The notes below the pieces were generated by a model, which did not search any database, was not told the origin of the DNA, and saw only the letters and a program-made list of their open reading frames with translations. A stretch of 64,000 nucleotides of DNA, taken from positions 4,340,001 through 4,404,000 of the forward strand of contig OY294070.1 in assembly GCA_958510875.1 (NCBI GenBank), given 5' to 3'. Shown here one piece after another: positions 45,485 through 57,774 of this stretch (the first letter of the stretch is position 1; every line of letters starts with the position of its first letter). Source of the DNA: Endomychus coccineus. Its lineage: Eukaryota; Arthropoda; Insecta; Coleoptera; Endomychidae. A program made the translations under genes and the position numbers.

Positions 45485-46180
45485 GTTTGTTTATAATTTC
45501 TACATCATGTTATCCGTATTATCTGTAAAGTAAAAGGAAGATTGTTGATTACAACAGTATAAACAAATATTAGTAGTAAAAGTGATTTTAAGGTTATGTC
45601 ATAGATTTTGTAAACATAAAATTGAATTACCCGAGATAATAAGAGTCATAGAAATTAAATATTGTGAAATCAAAGAGCATTGTGTTTAATTCCATATAAA
45701 ATTATTCTATAGATAAACTTCAGATAAACTTCAAAACTTCATAAACATTAATTCAAAGTTCAAATATAATCAAATTAAAAAGATAAAAAGCTAGCCGGTA
45801 GAATCAAAATATAATTATTAATAACAAATAAAACAAAATAAACTCATAAGAATTCAATTAATAATTGTCACCACAGTATATTACACGCATTTAACCAGTA
45901 GATGTTTCCGAAAATAGTATATTAGGTTTTTGATGACATCACATAACGCTGCAAACTTCACAAGACAACTCACGTACTCTGTGGTATGAAAATAAGGTTG
46001 ATTCAACTCCAATGATTTCGACAGTTCACCTGAGCAAAATATGAATAATACGGATATAAACCGTATTATTAATAGTAGCAGTAAGTTGAATTTCATTCAA
46101 CAATATGTGAATTATTAATTCTGAATTCTATTGTTGCAACATATACCTCGTAGTGAAGATTGCATTGTTTCATGATTAAT
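45485..46180. other. candidate intron, no features
   Basis: AT-rich DNA immediately after the donor at 45,481. No exon, repeat or domain recognised. Confidence 0.3.
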
Positions 46181-46189
46181 TCCTCCTTT

Positions 46190-46695
46190 TTGTTTTCGTA
46201 CAAGATCTATTCCATGTATGGTGTAAATGGTCAAATAATGTGAAATTAACCTGGAACCTCCACCAAACTGTGTTACCGCATATATTTTGTGAATTTATTA
46301 ATGTATATTTCATACTGATAATGGAGTTCCATTCGAGGACTAGTTGACGGTTCAATAATTTCTCAACTCTCTCATGAACACGATTCCAAAATTTTTGAAT
46401 GTTTGAATACGAGCATATTGGAAATAATATGATAATATGGTCCGATATGTGAATTAGAACTGGCGCCTCCACCATATGTTTCATTTATATCGCATATATC
46501 AAAGAATTTATGATACGGATAAAGCAACCCCATTGGCGAACTCGATGACCATTCAGTATTTCTTGAATTCTCACATTGGAAATAATAGGGTCATGTATAC
46601 ATATTCTGGCTCCTTCAACAAATTGAATTATTTGGTTGCCTAAACGCATCTTTCGATGAATGTAACAACATGTACAGTTTAGCTCATGAGTCGCT
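46190..46695. repeat. degenerate interspersed unit, three partial copies
   Basis: Blocks around CTGGAACCTCCACCAAACTG (46,250), CTGGCGCCTCCACC (46,460) and TCTGGCTCCTTCAACAAATTG (46,606) recur about 150-210 bp apart, each followed by AT-rich sequence and TCTC.A-type blocks. A related stretch lies at 6,100-6,310 (CCTCCACCAAATTG and GCACCTTCACCAAATTG). The nature is unknown. Confidence 0.4.
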
Positions 46696-46699
46696 TATA

Positions 46700-49485
46700 C
46701 AAAATTCATAGGTACATTGCGATGATAGACGAAAAATTGCAGACGGTATTGTAAATTTCACAAAAAAAACATATAAATTTTGAATTTTTGATGTGATTAT
46801 TGAGGAAATACAATGTCATAAGCGAGGATTCAATAATTATTTATTTCCTTATTTATTAATTTATTTTTTATTAGTCCCAAAATTAAAAAAAAAATTATTA
46901 CAAAAATATACGTATATAGTTATTATTTTTTTTGACTCACGCTAGAATTTTTTAGAAAGGAGCTGAGAGGTCGGCATCTCAAGGTCAGATAGAGTAAGGG
47001 TTCTTTTTTCAAATGAATTTTGGCTTTCGCAAAAAGGGCTAAAAATGAACCCACTACGTTCAGAAACATACAAATAGAGATATCTCAAGTTCTACTCATC
47101 AAATATAGGGTTCCAAGGGCTCAAAATACGCACAAAAGAATCCCTAATTGGAATACAAAATTTGAAGCTTATACGAGTTTTCTTACATGAAAATTTTTGA
47201 TTTCGGAACCAGAATTTTTAAAAAGCCTAGTTTCTCTTGATCTGAAGCAAAGTAGTTGGATTTTGGATACCTCATAAAGGGCATCACACTTTTCAATTTG
47301 CACTTAAGTTTAGGTCAAAAGACTCATTTTTTGCGCCGCAATCGTAAAAATACGATTTTTCCAAGAGGGCGGATTTTGGAGCAAGAAATAGAGATCGAGA
47401 AAAAAGTAAAAATTAGGTCGAAAGAAAATATGAAATGCTAACTTTCAACAGAAAATAAAGTTCCTAGAGCCAAACCTACAAACCTATAATAGGAAATCGA
47501 ATTTAAATTTTACCAAAAAAAAACTGAAAATGGGCCTTTGATCGGGCCCCTCTTATAGACCTCTAATCAGCGCCATGCCTTTTGACTTTCTCTACAACTT
47601 TCCTCCTTGCAGTTTATGCGAGTTTTCAAATTGTTAACTCACATATCCGTGATCAGCACCCCCAAAAAAAAACATGAAACACATAAAAAAAAAATATTTG
47701 TAACTCACTTGCACAGCGACTGGACTATAGATGCAATTTTACATCTATATAAACGTGGATATGACATGAGGGAATGGACACATGAAAATTAAACAATGGA
47801 AACTCTTGTTGTCATGACTACGTAAACTAACATCTCTTTATGAGTCCACATAGAAACTTTGAACATTCACAAGATGGAACTAAATATAATATATGTTTTC
47901 ATTCGCATCTCGTGAGCTCAAACTCAGAACATGTCCTGTTAAGAGTTTCTATCTATCCAACTTCCATGTGAATAGCAGGATTTGAATGTAGCAGAAGGAA
48001 TTTATCCCGCCTTTAACTAAATTGAAATTCAAGAAACGTGCTCAAGATAAAACCTTCGATTTGCAGGGCTACATCGTATGTCAAAGAGTCTGATACACAA
48101 CAAGCTAGATAATTAGGTAGGAGTAGATGAATGGCTAGAAGTATTTTCTTCGTTTGATACTTATAATAAAACACTTCTCACTTCGTTTTTTACTTCCTCT
48201 TACTATACGTAGTATATAGTGTAAGGGAAGTCTTGTAATCGGTGGGGAAAAATTTCGGGATTAAAGCAAATATGTCCATGTGCGTTACCCAATGTCAATC
48301 TTCAAATTGGTAGTATGAATTTTAAATATCTTAGATCCTTTTAAAGTGGAAATATACTATCTTGGAATCTAGTAGTTTATTGTTAACAATTACATATTAA
48401 ATAACAACACTATATACAATCATAACTGACTCTAATCACTGATTAAGTCTTTATTTTTCCATACTCTGACTACAGGAAAGGAAAAAGTATGATGTTTGGA
48501 GAACATCGTGTTGATGGTTGATGGTTTGGAGATTATAGGCATAATTGAAGATTGAAGACATCACTAGACCAAGAGGTCTACAACTTTTCCGTTCGATAGA
48601 AAAATAAGTCTGATAGCAGAAAGTTTTGCAGGGCTCGAGCTTGACAATGAACATGTGACTAGCTTGAACTCGTCTAGTTCGTCTATCTGGAATCTCTCAT
48701 GGTGGGATAACAGACCATGGAACTATCTATAGAAAAGGTAGAATTGACCACCTTTCTACGATCTTTCATCTTATTATTCAAGATAAGGCCTTGTCCTCAT
48801 GCGGAAGTTGACCCACACTGACATTGACACTCATGCACCCTCGACCAAAACCTTGTCCAGTCATAATTTTTCTGCTTTAGGTATAATAGTGTGCTATAAG
48901 TTTCAATAAACATTATTACGACATAAAAAATATAATATTGTGAGTTTAAATAATTTAGGATGAATCTCTAATCGGGATATCACGCTACAAATGAGTCTTA
49001 AGTGAACTCAGATCATGAATAATAACCCTGTCATGAAAATAATTACTAGGTGGACAAATAAAAGGTTGATTACTGGCGGAGTTCACATCAATTATTTGAA
49101 AGGTCAATCAATAATGGTTGCCAAGTATTCTACTATAAGCAAATAGACTACAGAGAAGGGGAAAAGAAGAAACATTCATTTCTGTCGTTCCCTCGTACAT
49201 TACCATAAAGTTACTGCTCATATCAGTTTTTTTAGTAGGATGTATCATGTAGAATTTCATATTTCTGGTAATGTTCATGATCGAGGCATTTTATATGGTT
49301 TCCAATCAATTGAGAATACACTATTCAACAAAATTGTATATGCGTTCGACGACTGCCGTACTCTCTCTACTCGCGCTAGACTGGCTACTACCCTTACGCC
49401 ATAGACGAACAGATTCAAACTGAACTGAATATACAATTAATTCTCAACAGTTCCAATGCATTATATTACGTGATTATTCGCTCCT
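46700..49485. other. no gene recognised
   Basis: Poly-A/T-rich tracts (46,850-46,930 and 47,660-47,700). Bases 48,905-48,995 match 21,310-21,400. No coding motif. Confidence 0.3.
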
Positions 49486-49489
49486 CTGC

Positions 49490-49770
49490 AACCTGCAAAT
49501 ATACTTGTGTAACGGCTCTGGGTCCGCGATTTGAAGTTCGTTTCGTCCATGAATATGATAGGTCTATTTTGTACCTGAATACATGAACCCATTCAGATGC
49601 TGTCGAACGCATTCCTTAGAAACATAGACTGCAAATATTTCTCGTATTTTTTGACTCAGTTCTTACAGAGTTATTTTAACATTTTCTTCGACTGAACGTT
49701 CCTCAAATTGACAGTGTTTTCAATTGTACGTTTGCACCCTCTTACCCAAAACACTATGAATAATCTTTGA
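49490..49770 (-). pseudogene. Tc1-like transposase fragment
   Basis: Minus strand: KIREIFAVYVSKECVRQHLN (about 49,655), then NRPIIFMDETNFKSRTQSRY (about 49,555). HLNG....... followed by IIFMDETNF matches the linker and first catalytic Asp of some IS630/Tc1-type transposases. Only about 80 codons with frameshifts remain, and the DGA.H box is missing. Confidence 0.5.
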
Positions 49771-50162
49771 ATCAATTAAAAACTACATAGTGCCACGCTA
49801 TTTCCCAAGAAACTGATTCAAGTTAAAAAATATAACTGAAGGTTTTTCGCATTTTGGTTAATATTTAAAATGCGTCCTTTCCGTTAAAAACCAAACTACA
49901 ATTAGGGAAGGATCCCCGAATTATTTAACCAATCATTTTACTCATAGTGATACTGCTTCTAATTTTGTACCTATGATATTACTAGTAAATTTGAAGAATG
50001 GTTCAACCAATAAGCAGTGAGACAGTTTATTATGAATAACTTATGGAAGAAAGCCGTTTCAAACTTCCATATTAAGATCAGATCGAGTTTCGAAAAAATC
50101 CTGCTACCATAGCATCTCCAGATGGTTAACATTAACATATATCATAGCATAGCATTCGTTTT

Positions 50163-50178
50163 AGACGTGACAACGTCT
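50163..50178. promoter_or_regulatory. ACGT-core palindrome
   Basis: AGACGT-GACA-ACGTCT is a perfect 6+4+6 inverted repeat about 66 bp upstream of the TATA-like box at 50,244. Position and symmetry suggest a bZIP-type site; this is inference. Confidence 0.3.
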
Positions 50179-50216
50179 TATAATTCGTTGGAGCCGGCTG
50201 CACGCACGAAAAAACA

Positions 50217-50411
50217 TGACTCATGCGGCGTTACCTCGCGTTCTATTTAAGGCTTGAAGTGCAAGCGAGCTCTCCTACTTGAGTGAGCGATGCGTCCGCG
50301 TGGACAGCTGCTATACAATAATACATTTACATGTTTTCGTCAAGTATGAAGTGCAGTGAAAAGTGAATGTGGTGTCAATTGTTTATAGCAACGATAATTG
50401 CGGCGATAAAG
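50217..50411 (+). promoter_or_regulatory. Pol II promoter and first-exon candidate
   Basis: A CpG-richer patch in AT-rich DNA. It has an AP-1 consensus TGACTCA (50,217-50,223), then TATTTAAGG (50,244-50,252) and a putative start near 50,275. A transcribed-looking stretch rich in GTGAA/AGTG words follows, and a donor AAAG/GTAATG lies at 50,411/50,412. There is no long ORF, so the exon would be a 5' UTR of a plus-strand gene. The next exon is not visible within the window. Confidence 0.4.
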
Positions 50412-52335
50412 GTAATGATTCTTTCGATATTAAATATATGTTCAGTGATATATTGTCGAATATTCGTGCTTTCATCAGTAAAATAAATAGCATCGGTCCG
50501 CTAGTGCAGCGATTGTAGGTTATGCTATAACTGACAAAACTATAACAATAAGTTAACAGAACTGTTTCACGATGAATAAAAAATCAATTGCTTTACTATT
50601 CGATCGAAATAATTATCGAGCGTATCTATGATTTCAAAAAATTAAAACATAAATGTTAAACCTTCCACATATCATAATAACGTGTCTGAAATGACAGGTT
50701 GGACCAGCCAGCCGTCAAAGGGAACAATTTTCTCCTATATCAAACACATTGAGGCGGGCTTTTTGAAAGCTAAATCGACATAATTGTATTTATGCGTACA
50801 AATAAATGTAACTTGATCAATTCAATTGTGATTTCCATTTACCTCTTTCTCTATATCCATACAAAATATCTATCAAACAAATAAATTAAAATTTCCTTTT
50901 GAAAAATGAAGCCATTCCATCAGTATTTTCTAATGACGTAGTCACGTTCAACTATCGTCAGTAAACCGACTTTACAGACAACCGACTTTTTTTCAACCTA
51001 TATTGCCTATTGATCTTGACAGTTTTATAATTTCTTTTAGAATAAGAAACTTTTGTGAAATTATTGAAACCGCCTTGATCATACCACCCTCCTTGAAGCG
51101 GATGTTGACTAATTTGTTTCTATTTTAGAAATTATTTTACTTTCTCTGCTAACATCTGTTATTGATACTAAACAGAAGACATTTGACAACTCCCAGATGT
51201 TCTTGTTATTTTACTTTTAGATATTTTGATTTGACATGAATTTGACATTTTCTAAACACGATTTTGTTGTTAATATTGGAAATATCTTGTACTAAACCCC
51301 CATGTAATATCATTTTGATTCTGATCAGTTCCAATTTGGAGTTAAAAAAGTATAGAAACACGTTCAAAAACTTGAGTCTTACAGTTTCTCGTAACGTTAA
51401 ATTCGTTCCATAGCTCACATAAATATTTTATTATCCGAGATAAATGACCAAGAACGAATTTTATAATTGAATGACGAAACTTTAAAGAACGAATAAAACT
51501 TATCAGAAACGCGAATGTGTATCGCCATCATTTCTCTACGCTTCTCCTTAATGGATTTCCACGTTATCGATGTCGTGAAATATAGAGCAACCCTTTAATT
51601 TTTACACGTCATAAATTGCTGATTGAAAAACTTCGAAACGGAGGAGGCGTCGTCGTTTTTCAAATATGTGAACAATATTGCTTGATTGCAAAATGGCGAG
51701 CACTGGGGAAGACGGAACACGCTTTCGAAACTAATTCATCAATGTTTTCGGCATAAAATATCGAGGGGTCTGTTGAGGGTTTAGTTTCGGGATATGATTG
51801 ATTCTTACGAATACCATTTGGCCGGTCTGTGTAATAAAATCGATCAGTTGTGTGTGTCAGAACTTGCTGACGAACAAAATTCGAGGTCCATTCGATGGCT
51901 CGTCATTTTTTATTATACGTAATTCACGAATAATATCATTTATTCTTGGATTTTTCAGTTTCAGCGTTTGCTACGCAGAAAATAAATTCCAATCGGATGG
52001 TAGAATCAACAATTGTTTCAACACACAATGGTATATGAGTTACTAACTAACAGAATGCTCTACATACTATGATATACACAATATACTCTCCAAAAAACGA
52101 CAACTACTGATTCAAATCCTCAGGGCAGAATCAGTAATTTGTAGCTATACCAGTTTCAATCAATATTTATCCCATTAATTGGAAGGAACATATACAGTAT
52201 TGAGGAATTTAATTGGATAGTTCTTCCTCTGCAATATGTTTGTGATCAATTCAACATTCTTAGGGTATCTCTCAAACGAATAACTCTATAACTGAGAAAT
52301 GGGGCTTATCCTGATGCTTTGCTTACTCAGAGAGA
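50412..52335. other. candidate intron, no features
   Basis: AT-rich. Only short chance ORFs. No retroelement motif was seen on either strand. Confidence 0.3.
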
Positions 52336-52339
52336 GTAT

Positions 52340-52965
52340 CTTGCTTGCCCTCAAACCTACCTCATTTCCAAGCAGCGCTTCAGCAGTTTGACAGCTATCA
52401 AAGTTTCTCCATGCTTAGCCATGTATATCGCTCAGATGATTCCTCCAGATCTGCATATTCTCGTTGTATGAGATTACGGCGAGGTGATCTCCAGGATCGT
52501 CCAATCTGGTCCTTTCTCTGGCCAGTTTGCTCGCTCTCTCATCACCTTCCCAACCTGATGAACCCAGGATCAAGGTCAGGTTGAGCCTGTTTCCACCGAC
52601 TACCCTGTTAAGGTTCCCTTTGGTATCCCTGACAAGCCTCGAGGGTACGGTGGACTTTTCAGTGCGTTGAGCGTCGCTTGATTGCCCAAACTAATCCAGA
52701 TGGTCTCATTTATCTCACCATGGCCGAGTAGCTTCTCTACACATCTGTAAATGGCAAGCATCTTGTCTTGGAAGACTGTGTTGAGATCTTCTATTCGCAC
52801 GGAGTACCCATCAATATATCTGGAATCGCAAGAGTCTGCTCCGACTCTCGTGTTTCTTCTGGACCCAACCGTATACCAAACTTTGCATTGCTATGGCATG
52901 AGGCAATTTTCCCATTCTTGTCTAGAAGGGATGATGACCTTTAAATGCTGCTCCGCGGAGCACAG
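52340..52965 (-). pseudogene. RNase H domain of R1/Jockey-group element
   Basis: Minus strand: RYIDGYSVRIEDLNTVFQDK (about 52,820), GHGEINETIWISLGNQATLN (about 52,715), ALKSPP, then LGSSGWEGDERASKLARERT (about 52,560-52,500). TDG, the E-box, the SD box and HSG..G.E.AD of RNase H can be aligned, but E is replaced in FQDKM and the second Asp by Gly in SLGN. Nucleotide identity with 32,690-33,000 is high by eye (ATCCAGATGGTCTCATTTAT is shared), so the two are one family. Confidence 0.8.
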
Positions 52966-53046
52966 GGCTTTGGTTATAGTCGCAGTCTTGAAGGCTCCCC
53001 TCTAAATAGAAGTATAATAAAGATTCTTGACCCAGTATGAATTATA

Positions 53047-53990
53047 CAGGGCGAGTCAGTTTTTTGTAGCCAAACTGCAACAGGAGATAGAAGAAGTGTT
53101 TTTAAGAAGAAAAGTTTGATAAACATATGTCGTAGAAGGCTTCGTTTTCGAGATACAGGGTGTTGAGATTGAAAAAAAAAATTCGTTTTTTACGAATATC
53201 TCCGAAACCGTTCATCGTACAGAAAACACCTTTTGTAAGCATTTTCCTACTCATAGTAAGCAGAACATAGCAGTGTGATAAAAATTTTCCTTTTACTCAT
53301 AATTGGTGAAGATTTTGAAGGGGTAGTGGGTGTTTTTCTCCCCAACTTCTACGCCACTGGAAAAAAAAATGGTTTTGAGACCACCATTAGAACCGTCAAT
53401 GTTTTTTACACAAAAAAGGTTTCCCTGGTCATAAGCTCTAAAGTTGACCGTTTTCGAGAAAAATCAACTTTTATGTTGAAAAACATGGTCAATCCTTTGA
53501 TTTTGTTACTTGTTCTACTTGTTTGAATAAATTTCGTCTAATTAGTGAGAATTGACCATGTTTTTCAACATAAAAGTTGATTTTCTCGAAAACGGTCAAT
53601 TTTAGAGCTTATAATCAGAATTACCTTTTTTGTGTAGAAAACATTGACAATTCTAATGGTTGTCTCAAAACCATTTTTTTTTCAGTGGCGTAGAAGTCGG
53701 GGGGAAAAACACCCACTACCCCTTCAAAATCTTCACCAATTATGAGTAAAAGAAAAATTTTTATCACACAGAACATAGCTTACTATGAGTAAAAATGCTT
53801 ACAAAAGCTGTTTTCTGTACAATGAACGGTTCCGGAGATATTCGCAAAAAACTAATTTTTTTTTTCAATTTCAACACCCTGTATCTCGAAAACGAAGCCT
53901 TCTACGACATATGCTTATGGAACTTTTCTTCTTAAAAACACTTGTTCTATCTCCTGTTGCAGTTTGGCTACAAAAAAATGACTCACCATG
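53047..53990. mobile_element. foldback MITE, 944 bp, ~445-bp inverted arms
   Basis: Left arm 53,047-53,493 and right arm 53,551-53,990 are inverted copies around a 57-bp spacer. Ends are CAGGGCGAGTCA and TGACTCACCATG, flanked by TA (53,045-53,046; 53,991-53,992), as in Tc1/mariner-type MITEs. There is no coding capacity beyond chance ORFs. CACCCTGTATCTCGAAAACG occurs inside the arms, suggesting nested TIR sequence. Confidence 0.9.
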
Positions 53991-54100
53991 TATATAAAAA
54001 TTCTCGGGAAATAGGTCACATTAATTAACACTCTGTTTTATATTTTCGTCTTTACGTACGTTTCGGTCTCACGACCATCATCAGGAGACTTATTATGTCA
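53991..54100 (-). ncRNA. type-B hammerhead-like motif, copy 2
   Basis: Abuts the foldback MITE. On the minus strand: GUCU (5' flank), CTGATGA (54,084-54,078, intact), T, GGTC-GTGA-GACC (helix II with a GNRA-type loop), GAAA, CGTACG, TA, then AAGACG (54,052-54,047). GUCU can pair with AGAC. This is the only type-B copy with both an intact CTGATGA and a perfect helix II. The extra T before helix II is again present. Confidence 0.55.
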
Positions 54101-54810
54101 AAAAGGGGGAAATCAACTTTTCATATAATATATAATGCAGATGGTTCAAAGTACAACCAATTCTGAAAAGAACATGGATGGTTCCAGTTCGGAAATGAAT
54201 AGAATGATAGTCACAAATGATTCCATTCAACAACAAATTAAATTAAACGAATTCCCATTTCGAAAATTTCATAAAATTTCAGTTATACGTTGACTGTGGA
54301 TCATTTATCATTTATTGTCGCAAACATTCCAGCTGCCTTTGCGGATGATGTAACTAATTGGCGATGAAACTTGCTGCCTGTCGACCAACATACGGTCGAA
54401 TAGTTGATGTATGCGAATATATATATGCGTATGTGCTCAAGTTGCGACAGCATACTGATAGGTCTCAGAAGGTCTTGATGCTCGTGTTAATCCTCATCCC
54501 CTGAGAATAAACCAAATTCGTGCATTGTTTGAAGAGATAATGAGAGGTTGTTTTCGGAATTTGTTCACGTTACCATGTGTTAAGTTATTTATTTATCCGT
54601 TGTTCATCGTCCGTTCAACGTTTCCAGTTTATTTTCTTTCTTTCCTCTTTTGAAGCAACCTATTTATATATTCGATGATGCTTCTGACGGCTTTGCCATT
54701 CACAACATTGTTATGGTAGTAAATCATAGCATAACAGTTTTTATTACAGAGAAAAATAACAATTCAATCTAATTTTTATAATTAACAAGTTTTGATTGAC
54801 AACTGTATTT
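54101..54810. other. no gene recognised
   Basis: Unassigned AT-rich DNA between hammerhead-like copy 2 and the gag fragment. Confidence 0.3.
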
Positions 54811-54812
54811 CT

Positions 54813-55019
54813 TTATTCAAAGCAATTTGCTACAAAAGCTGCCAAGATGTTATAATTTGATGCCCCCATCAAGTTGAGTAACATTTGAGCGCTCTTCTTC
54901 TTATCTTCATCCAGCTCCTCCATTTTGATATAATTTCCGAACCGCTGTCTATAGTATCTGGAGTTCTCTTTCTTAGGATCGAAATTCCCAAAAGGCGGTA
55001 CATTCGTTATGTTGATCAC
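54813..55019 (-). pseudogene. gypsy-like gag fragment
   Basis: A 68-codon frame: MINITNVPPFGNFDPKKENS, then RYYRQRFGNYIKMEELDEDK, then KKSAQMLLNLMGASNYNILA. The pattern F..FD......Y..RF.NY.......D..K.A.LL...G...Y..L matches the N-terminus of gag in Ty3/gypsy-type elements of animals. No LTR, zinc knuckle or pol follows. It is a short relic and the only hint of an LTR element here. Confidence 0.6.
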
Positions 55020-56685
55020 TGGTAGTAGTAGTATTTGATCAGCAGTATCAATGAATTTATCTATGTTTCTATCAAATCAATAAATGGACTGAAGAAATCA
55101 AGCATTATTTCTCATTTTCCTCTCATTACATGCAAACGTTTCAAAATCTTCTAACCTCCCAGAATATGCTTGGAGATTATGCAAAGCATTTGTTCTAAAA
55201 ATTCCTTTCACTTTTGATTCTATCAAGAATCCTAATAGTTGCCAGCTTCATGATTCCAAAACGGCTTAATGTGGATGTGGACAAATGAAAGTATCAGAAA
55301 ATTTGAAATGATTAGGAGTACGCAAGGAACATTTGTTTTTGTTCAAGTACCGGATGGCATAAGAATGAATTACTACCTGTCTTTACAGTTGTTTCATGTA
55401 GCAAAATTATTACTATTTAACTCCTCAAAAACTTATAAGCTAGTGCACTAATCGTATGTAGAAGTGAGAATAAATCGTAGTAATTGCAGAATATCTATAC
55501 CTTTCCTGGCAAGTCGTCTGCAGCCTACATAAGCATTATATTAGGAAGTCAGTTCGCGACGCACTTTATTCAGTCATTACACTTTCATACACGCTCATTC
55601 AGGGGTAAACACTCTCCAATCACACGAGGAAACCTGAGAAACAAGTGCAATATACAAGTTTCCACAAGAATCAGGTAAAACCCTGTTAAATTGTAATATT
55701 TATCTTATCACCTATCACTCTCAATACCGGCCATGCGCCATGGCGGCTGAACGGTACTACTCCAAGCTGTTTGTTGACGTCACACTTGCGTTCCCAGTCA
55801 GCGCCTAGAGGGGATTCGGTGAATACATAAGTCAACATCGAATTTGTGCATCTTTCTAGTTTGAAAATGATAGTCTGACATTGATGAAACCCTTGACGTT
55901 TTGTAAAAAAGCCAATGTTATGTTGCAGCTCAACCTGAATCACCTTATTCGTTATAAAGCGAATGTTATTTCTTATTTGCATGAAATAATATTGAGTAGC
56001 TGGTTTTCTTATAAGCCGTATATTCGAATGAATATTTTCTGCCGTCTTTCATTTTGGGTTTTCGACCACAATCAAAATTTAATATCCCGCACATAGCATT
56101 ACAACCTCCCAAGGGAGAACACAGATAATTGGAATTCCTGAATCTTTAGATCTGAACAATGGCAATATTAAGACACACATCTCTTTCGAAATTGCAATAT
56201 TATCCAGCGAGAATGGTAAATGCGGTATCGATAAGCTAAAAAAATATTTGAAATATTAAAAAATACCGTAAACATCTACGGATATAGTAAATACGAGAAC
56301 GAAAAAATATTAAAGCTTTTTCAGGGTCTAAGATATTTGAAGTTATTCGATGCTAGCCCACGGTATAATATTTTAAATACGTGGCTGGTTACTCGAAAAT
56401 CAAATGAATCTGGAATTTGGAATTTGAAACGATTGATTCATATATTTGTTGAATCTACCAGTGAATCAGTTCAATTAATATATATATATTTATTAAAGCC
56501 TGAATGATACCAAATATTTTCAGCTCATAATCATGGATTTCATTATGGAAATTAAAAGTTTATGTTCGAAAATATCGTTAACATGAATTGCTGGATACTA
56601 TTTGTTCATTTTCAGCAAATAAATGTTAATTCACATAATATTATGTCAATACACTTTTGCAAATGAATTTATAATTAGTTAACGA
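55020..56685. other. no gene recognised
   Basis: AT-rich, with a small GC-rich island at 55,725-55,815 that includes CGCCATGGCG and TGACGTCA (a CRE palindrome). No ORF or TIR partner is evident. Confidence 0.3.
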
Positions 56686-56687
56686 TT

Positions 56688-56785
56688 CTCGGTAAATAGG
56701 TCATACTAACACATATACTTATTATTTTCGTCTTCACGTACGTTTCGGTCTCTCACTATCATCAAAAGACGTATCAATGTCTAAG
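56688..56785 (-). ncRNA. type-B hammerhead-like motif, copy 3
   Basis: On the minus strand: CGTCTT (56,771-56,766), TTGATGA (one change in the core), a weak helix II, GAAA, CGTACG, TG, AAGACG (56,734-56,729). Helix I is a perfect six pairs here, while helix II has eroded. Comparison with copies 1 and 2 shows the helices rather than the exact sequence define the element. Confidence 0.5.
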
Positions 56786-56789
56786 ACGG

Positions 56790-57185
56790 AATTTCTTATA
56801 ACCAATTCTAGCAAGCAAAAACCATCTTAATCGCATTAATTTCAATTGAAAATGCCCACGTCGCCGTAACGAATAAAAACACACGAGTAATCGAAGATGT
56901 AACACATTGATGCTTTAAGTATATGAATATGTCTCAAGAAGCCACTGCATTGCAATCCACTTCCAATATTCGAAGTCATTTCATGTAAGAATTGAATAAG
57001 ACTGGAAGCAAATAATAATACGCTCAAGTATCTACTTTCGAACCAGATGTTGAAAATTTATGAGGTAATAGGGAAATGTTATGAGATATACTCTTAACAT
57101 TATAAGAACGCATGTAGGGATTTGCAACTCAGTATATATTTTACTTAATGACTGAACATCTGTTCTATGATTTAAAGACGTAGAG
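56790..57185. other. no gene recognised
   Basis: Bases 56,940-57,060 resemble 1,265-1,385 (shared CAAGAAGCCACTG and TACGCTCAAGTA blocks), so the repeat that includes the type-B motif extends about 300 bp further. No coding content. Confidence 0.4.
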
Positions 57186-57189
57186 TCAC

Positions 57190-57465
57190 GTTCAATGTGA
57201 ATAATTTCCAGGATAGATCTATATACATAACAACTTCTCTTAACTCTTATACACTTGTGTCACTAGATTATTCCAAGACTTTTGGTACAATATCTGATGA
57301 ACTATCATTTTCTATTTTGCACTTCATTAGCTTTTGTGATAATGTCATCAAACTAATTAAATTCATTCAAGCAATAGGCGCCAGTTCGTCGAAACAAACA
57401 AGGGAATCTGATCAGGGTAATATATTATGTGGTTTGCCTCAAGGCTACGTTTAGTTTTTCTTCTT
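57190..57465 (+). pseudogene. CR1-like RT fragment
   Basis: Plus strand: YTLVSLDYSKTFGTISDELS (about 57,250), ILHFISFCDNVIKLIKFIQA, then GNILCGLPQGYV (about 57,419-57,454). RT motifs 3-4 (LDYSKAF and GLPQG) in the right spacing. It ends at the junction with a different RT fragment near 57,470. Confidence 0.75.
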
Positions 57466-57489
57466 GGTTAAAGTATTGTCAGGTCATTG

Positions 57490-57770
57490 ACATTAGTGAC
57501 CGATCCAAATAAATACCTAGAAATCATTTTAGACCAGAAGCCGCAAATAGAACAACAGTGCCTCAAAGTCACTGCAGCTACTGGTTCTGCAGAAGAGCCA
57601 TTGGTCACATTGGCCCAAGTAACATAATGTGGATCTTCGAAGCCATACTGAAACACAAGTTGGCATATGCCCCGGTGATGGGAAAGAACAGAGCTCTGAT
57701 TAACCAAATGAAGCCTGGAGCATGAAGACAAAAAACTAGCCTGGAGCTGATAACCTAATTTGACCGGGCG
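57490..57770 (+). pseudogene. R1/Jockey-group RT thumb fragment
   Basis: Plus strand: DPNKYLEIILDQKPQIEQQC (about 57,503), then in another frame WFCRRAIGHIGPSNIMWIFE (about 57,580), AILKHKLAYAPV. The KYL.I.LD.K and CRRAIG....NIMWI.EAI.....YA blocks match thumb regions at 10.8, 33.5 and 39.6 kb. The minus-strand 111-codon ORF is a shadow. It differs in family from the preceding CR1-like fragment. Confidence 0.75.
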
Positions 57771-57774
57771 GTGA

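Noticed and set aside
46176..46484. 102-codon minus-strand ORF as a chemoreceptor-like gene
   Set aside because: The ORF runs through a degenerate repeat unit also present at 6.1-6.3 kb and shows no membrane segments or family motif.
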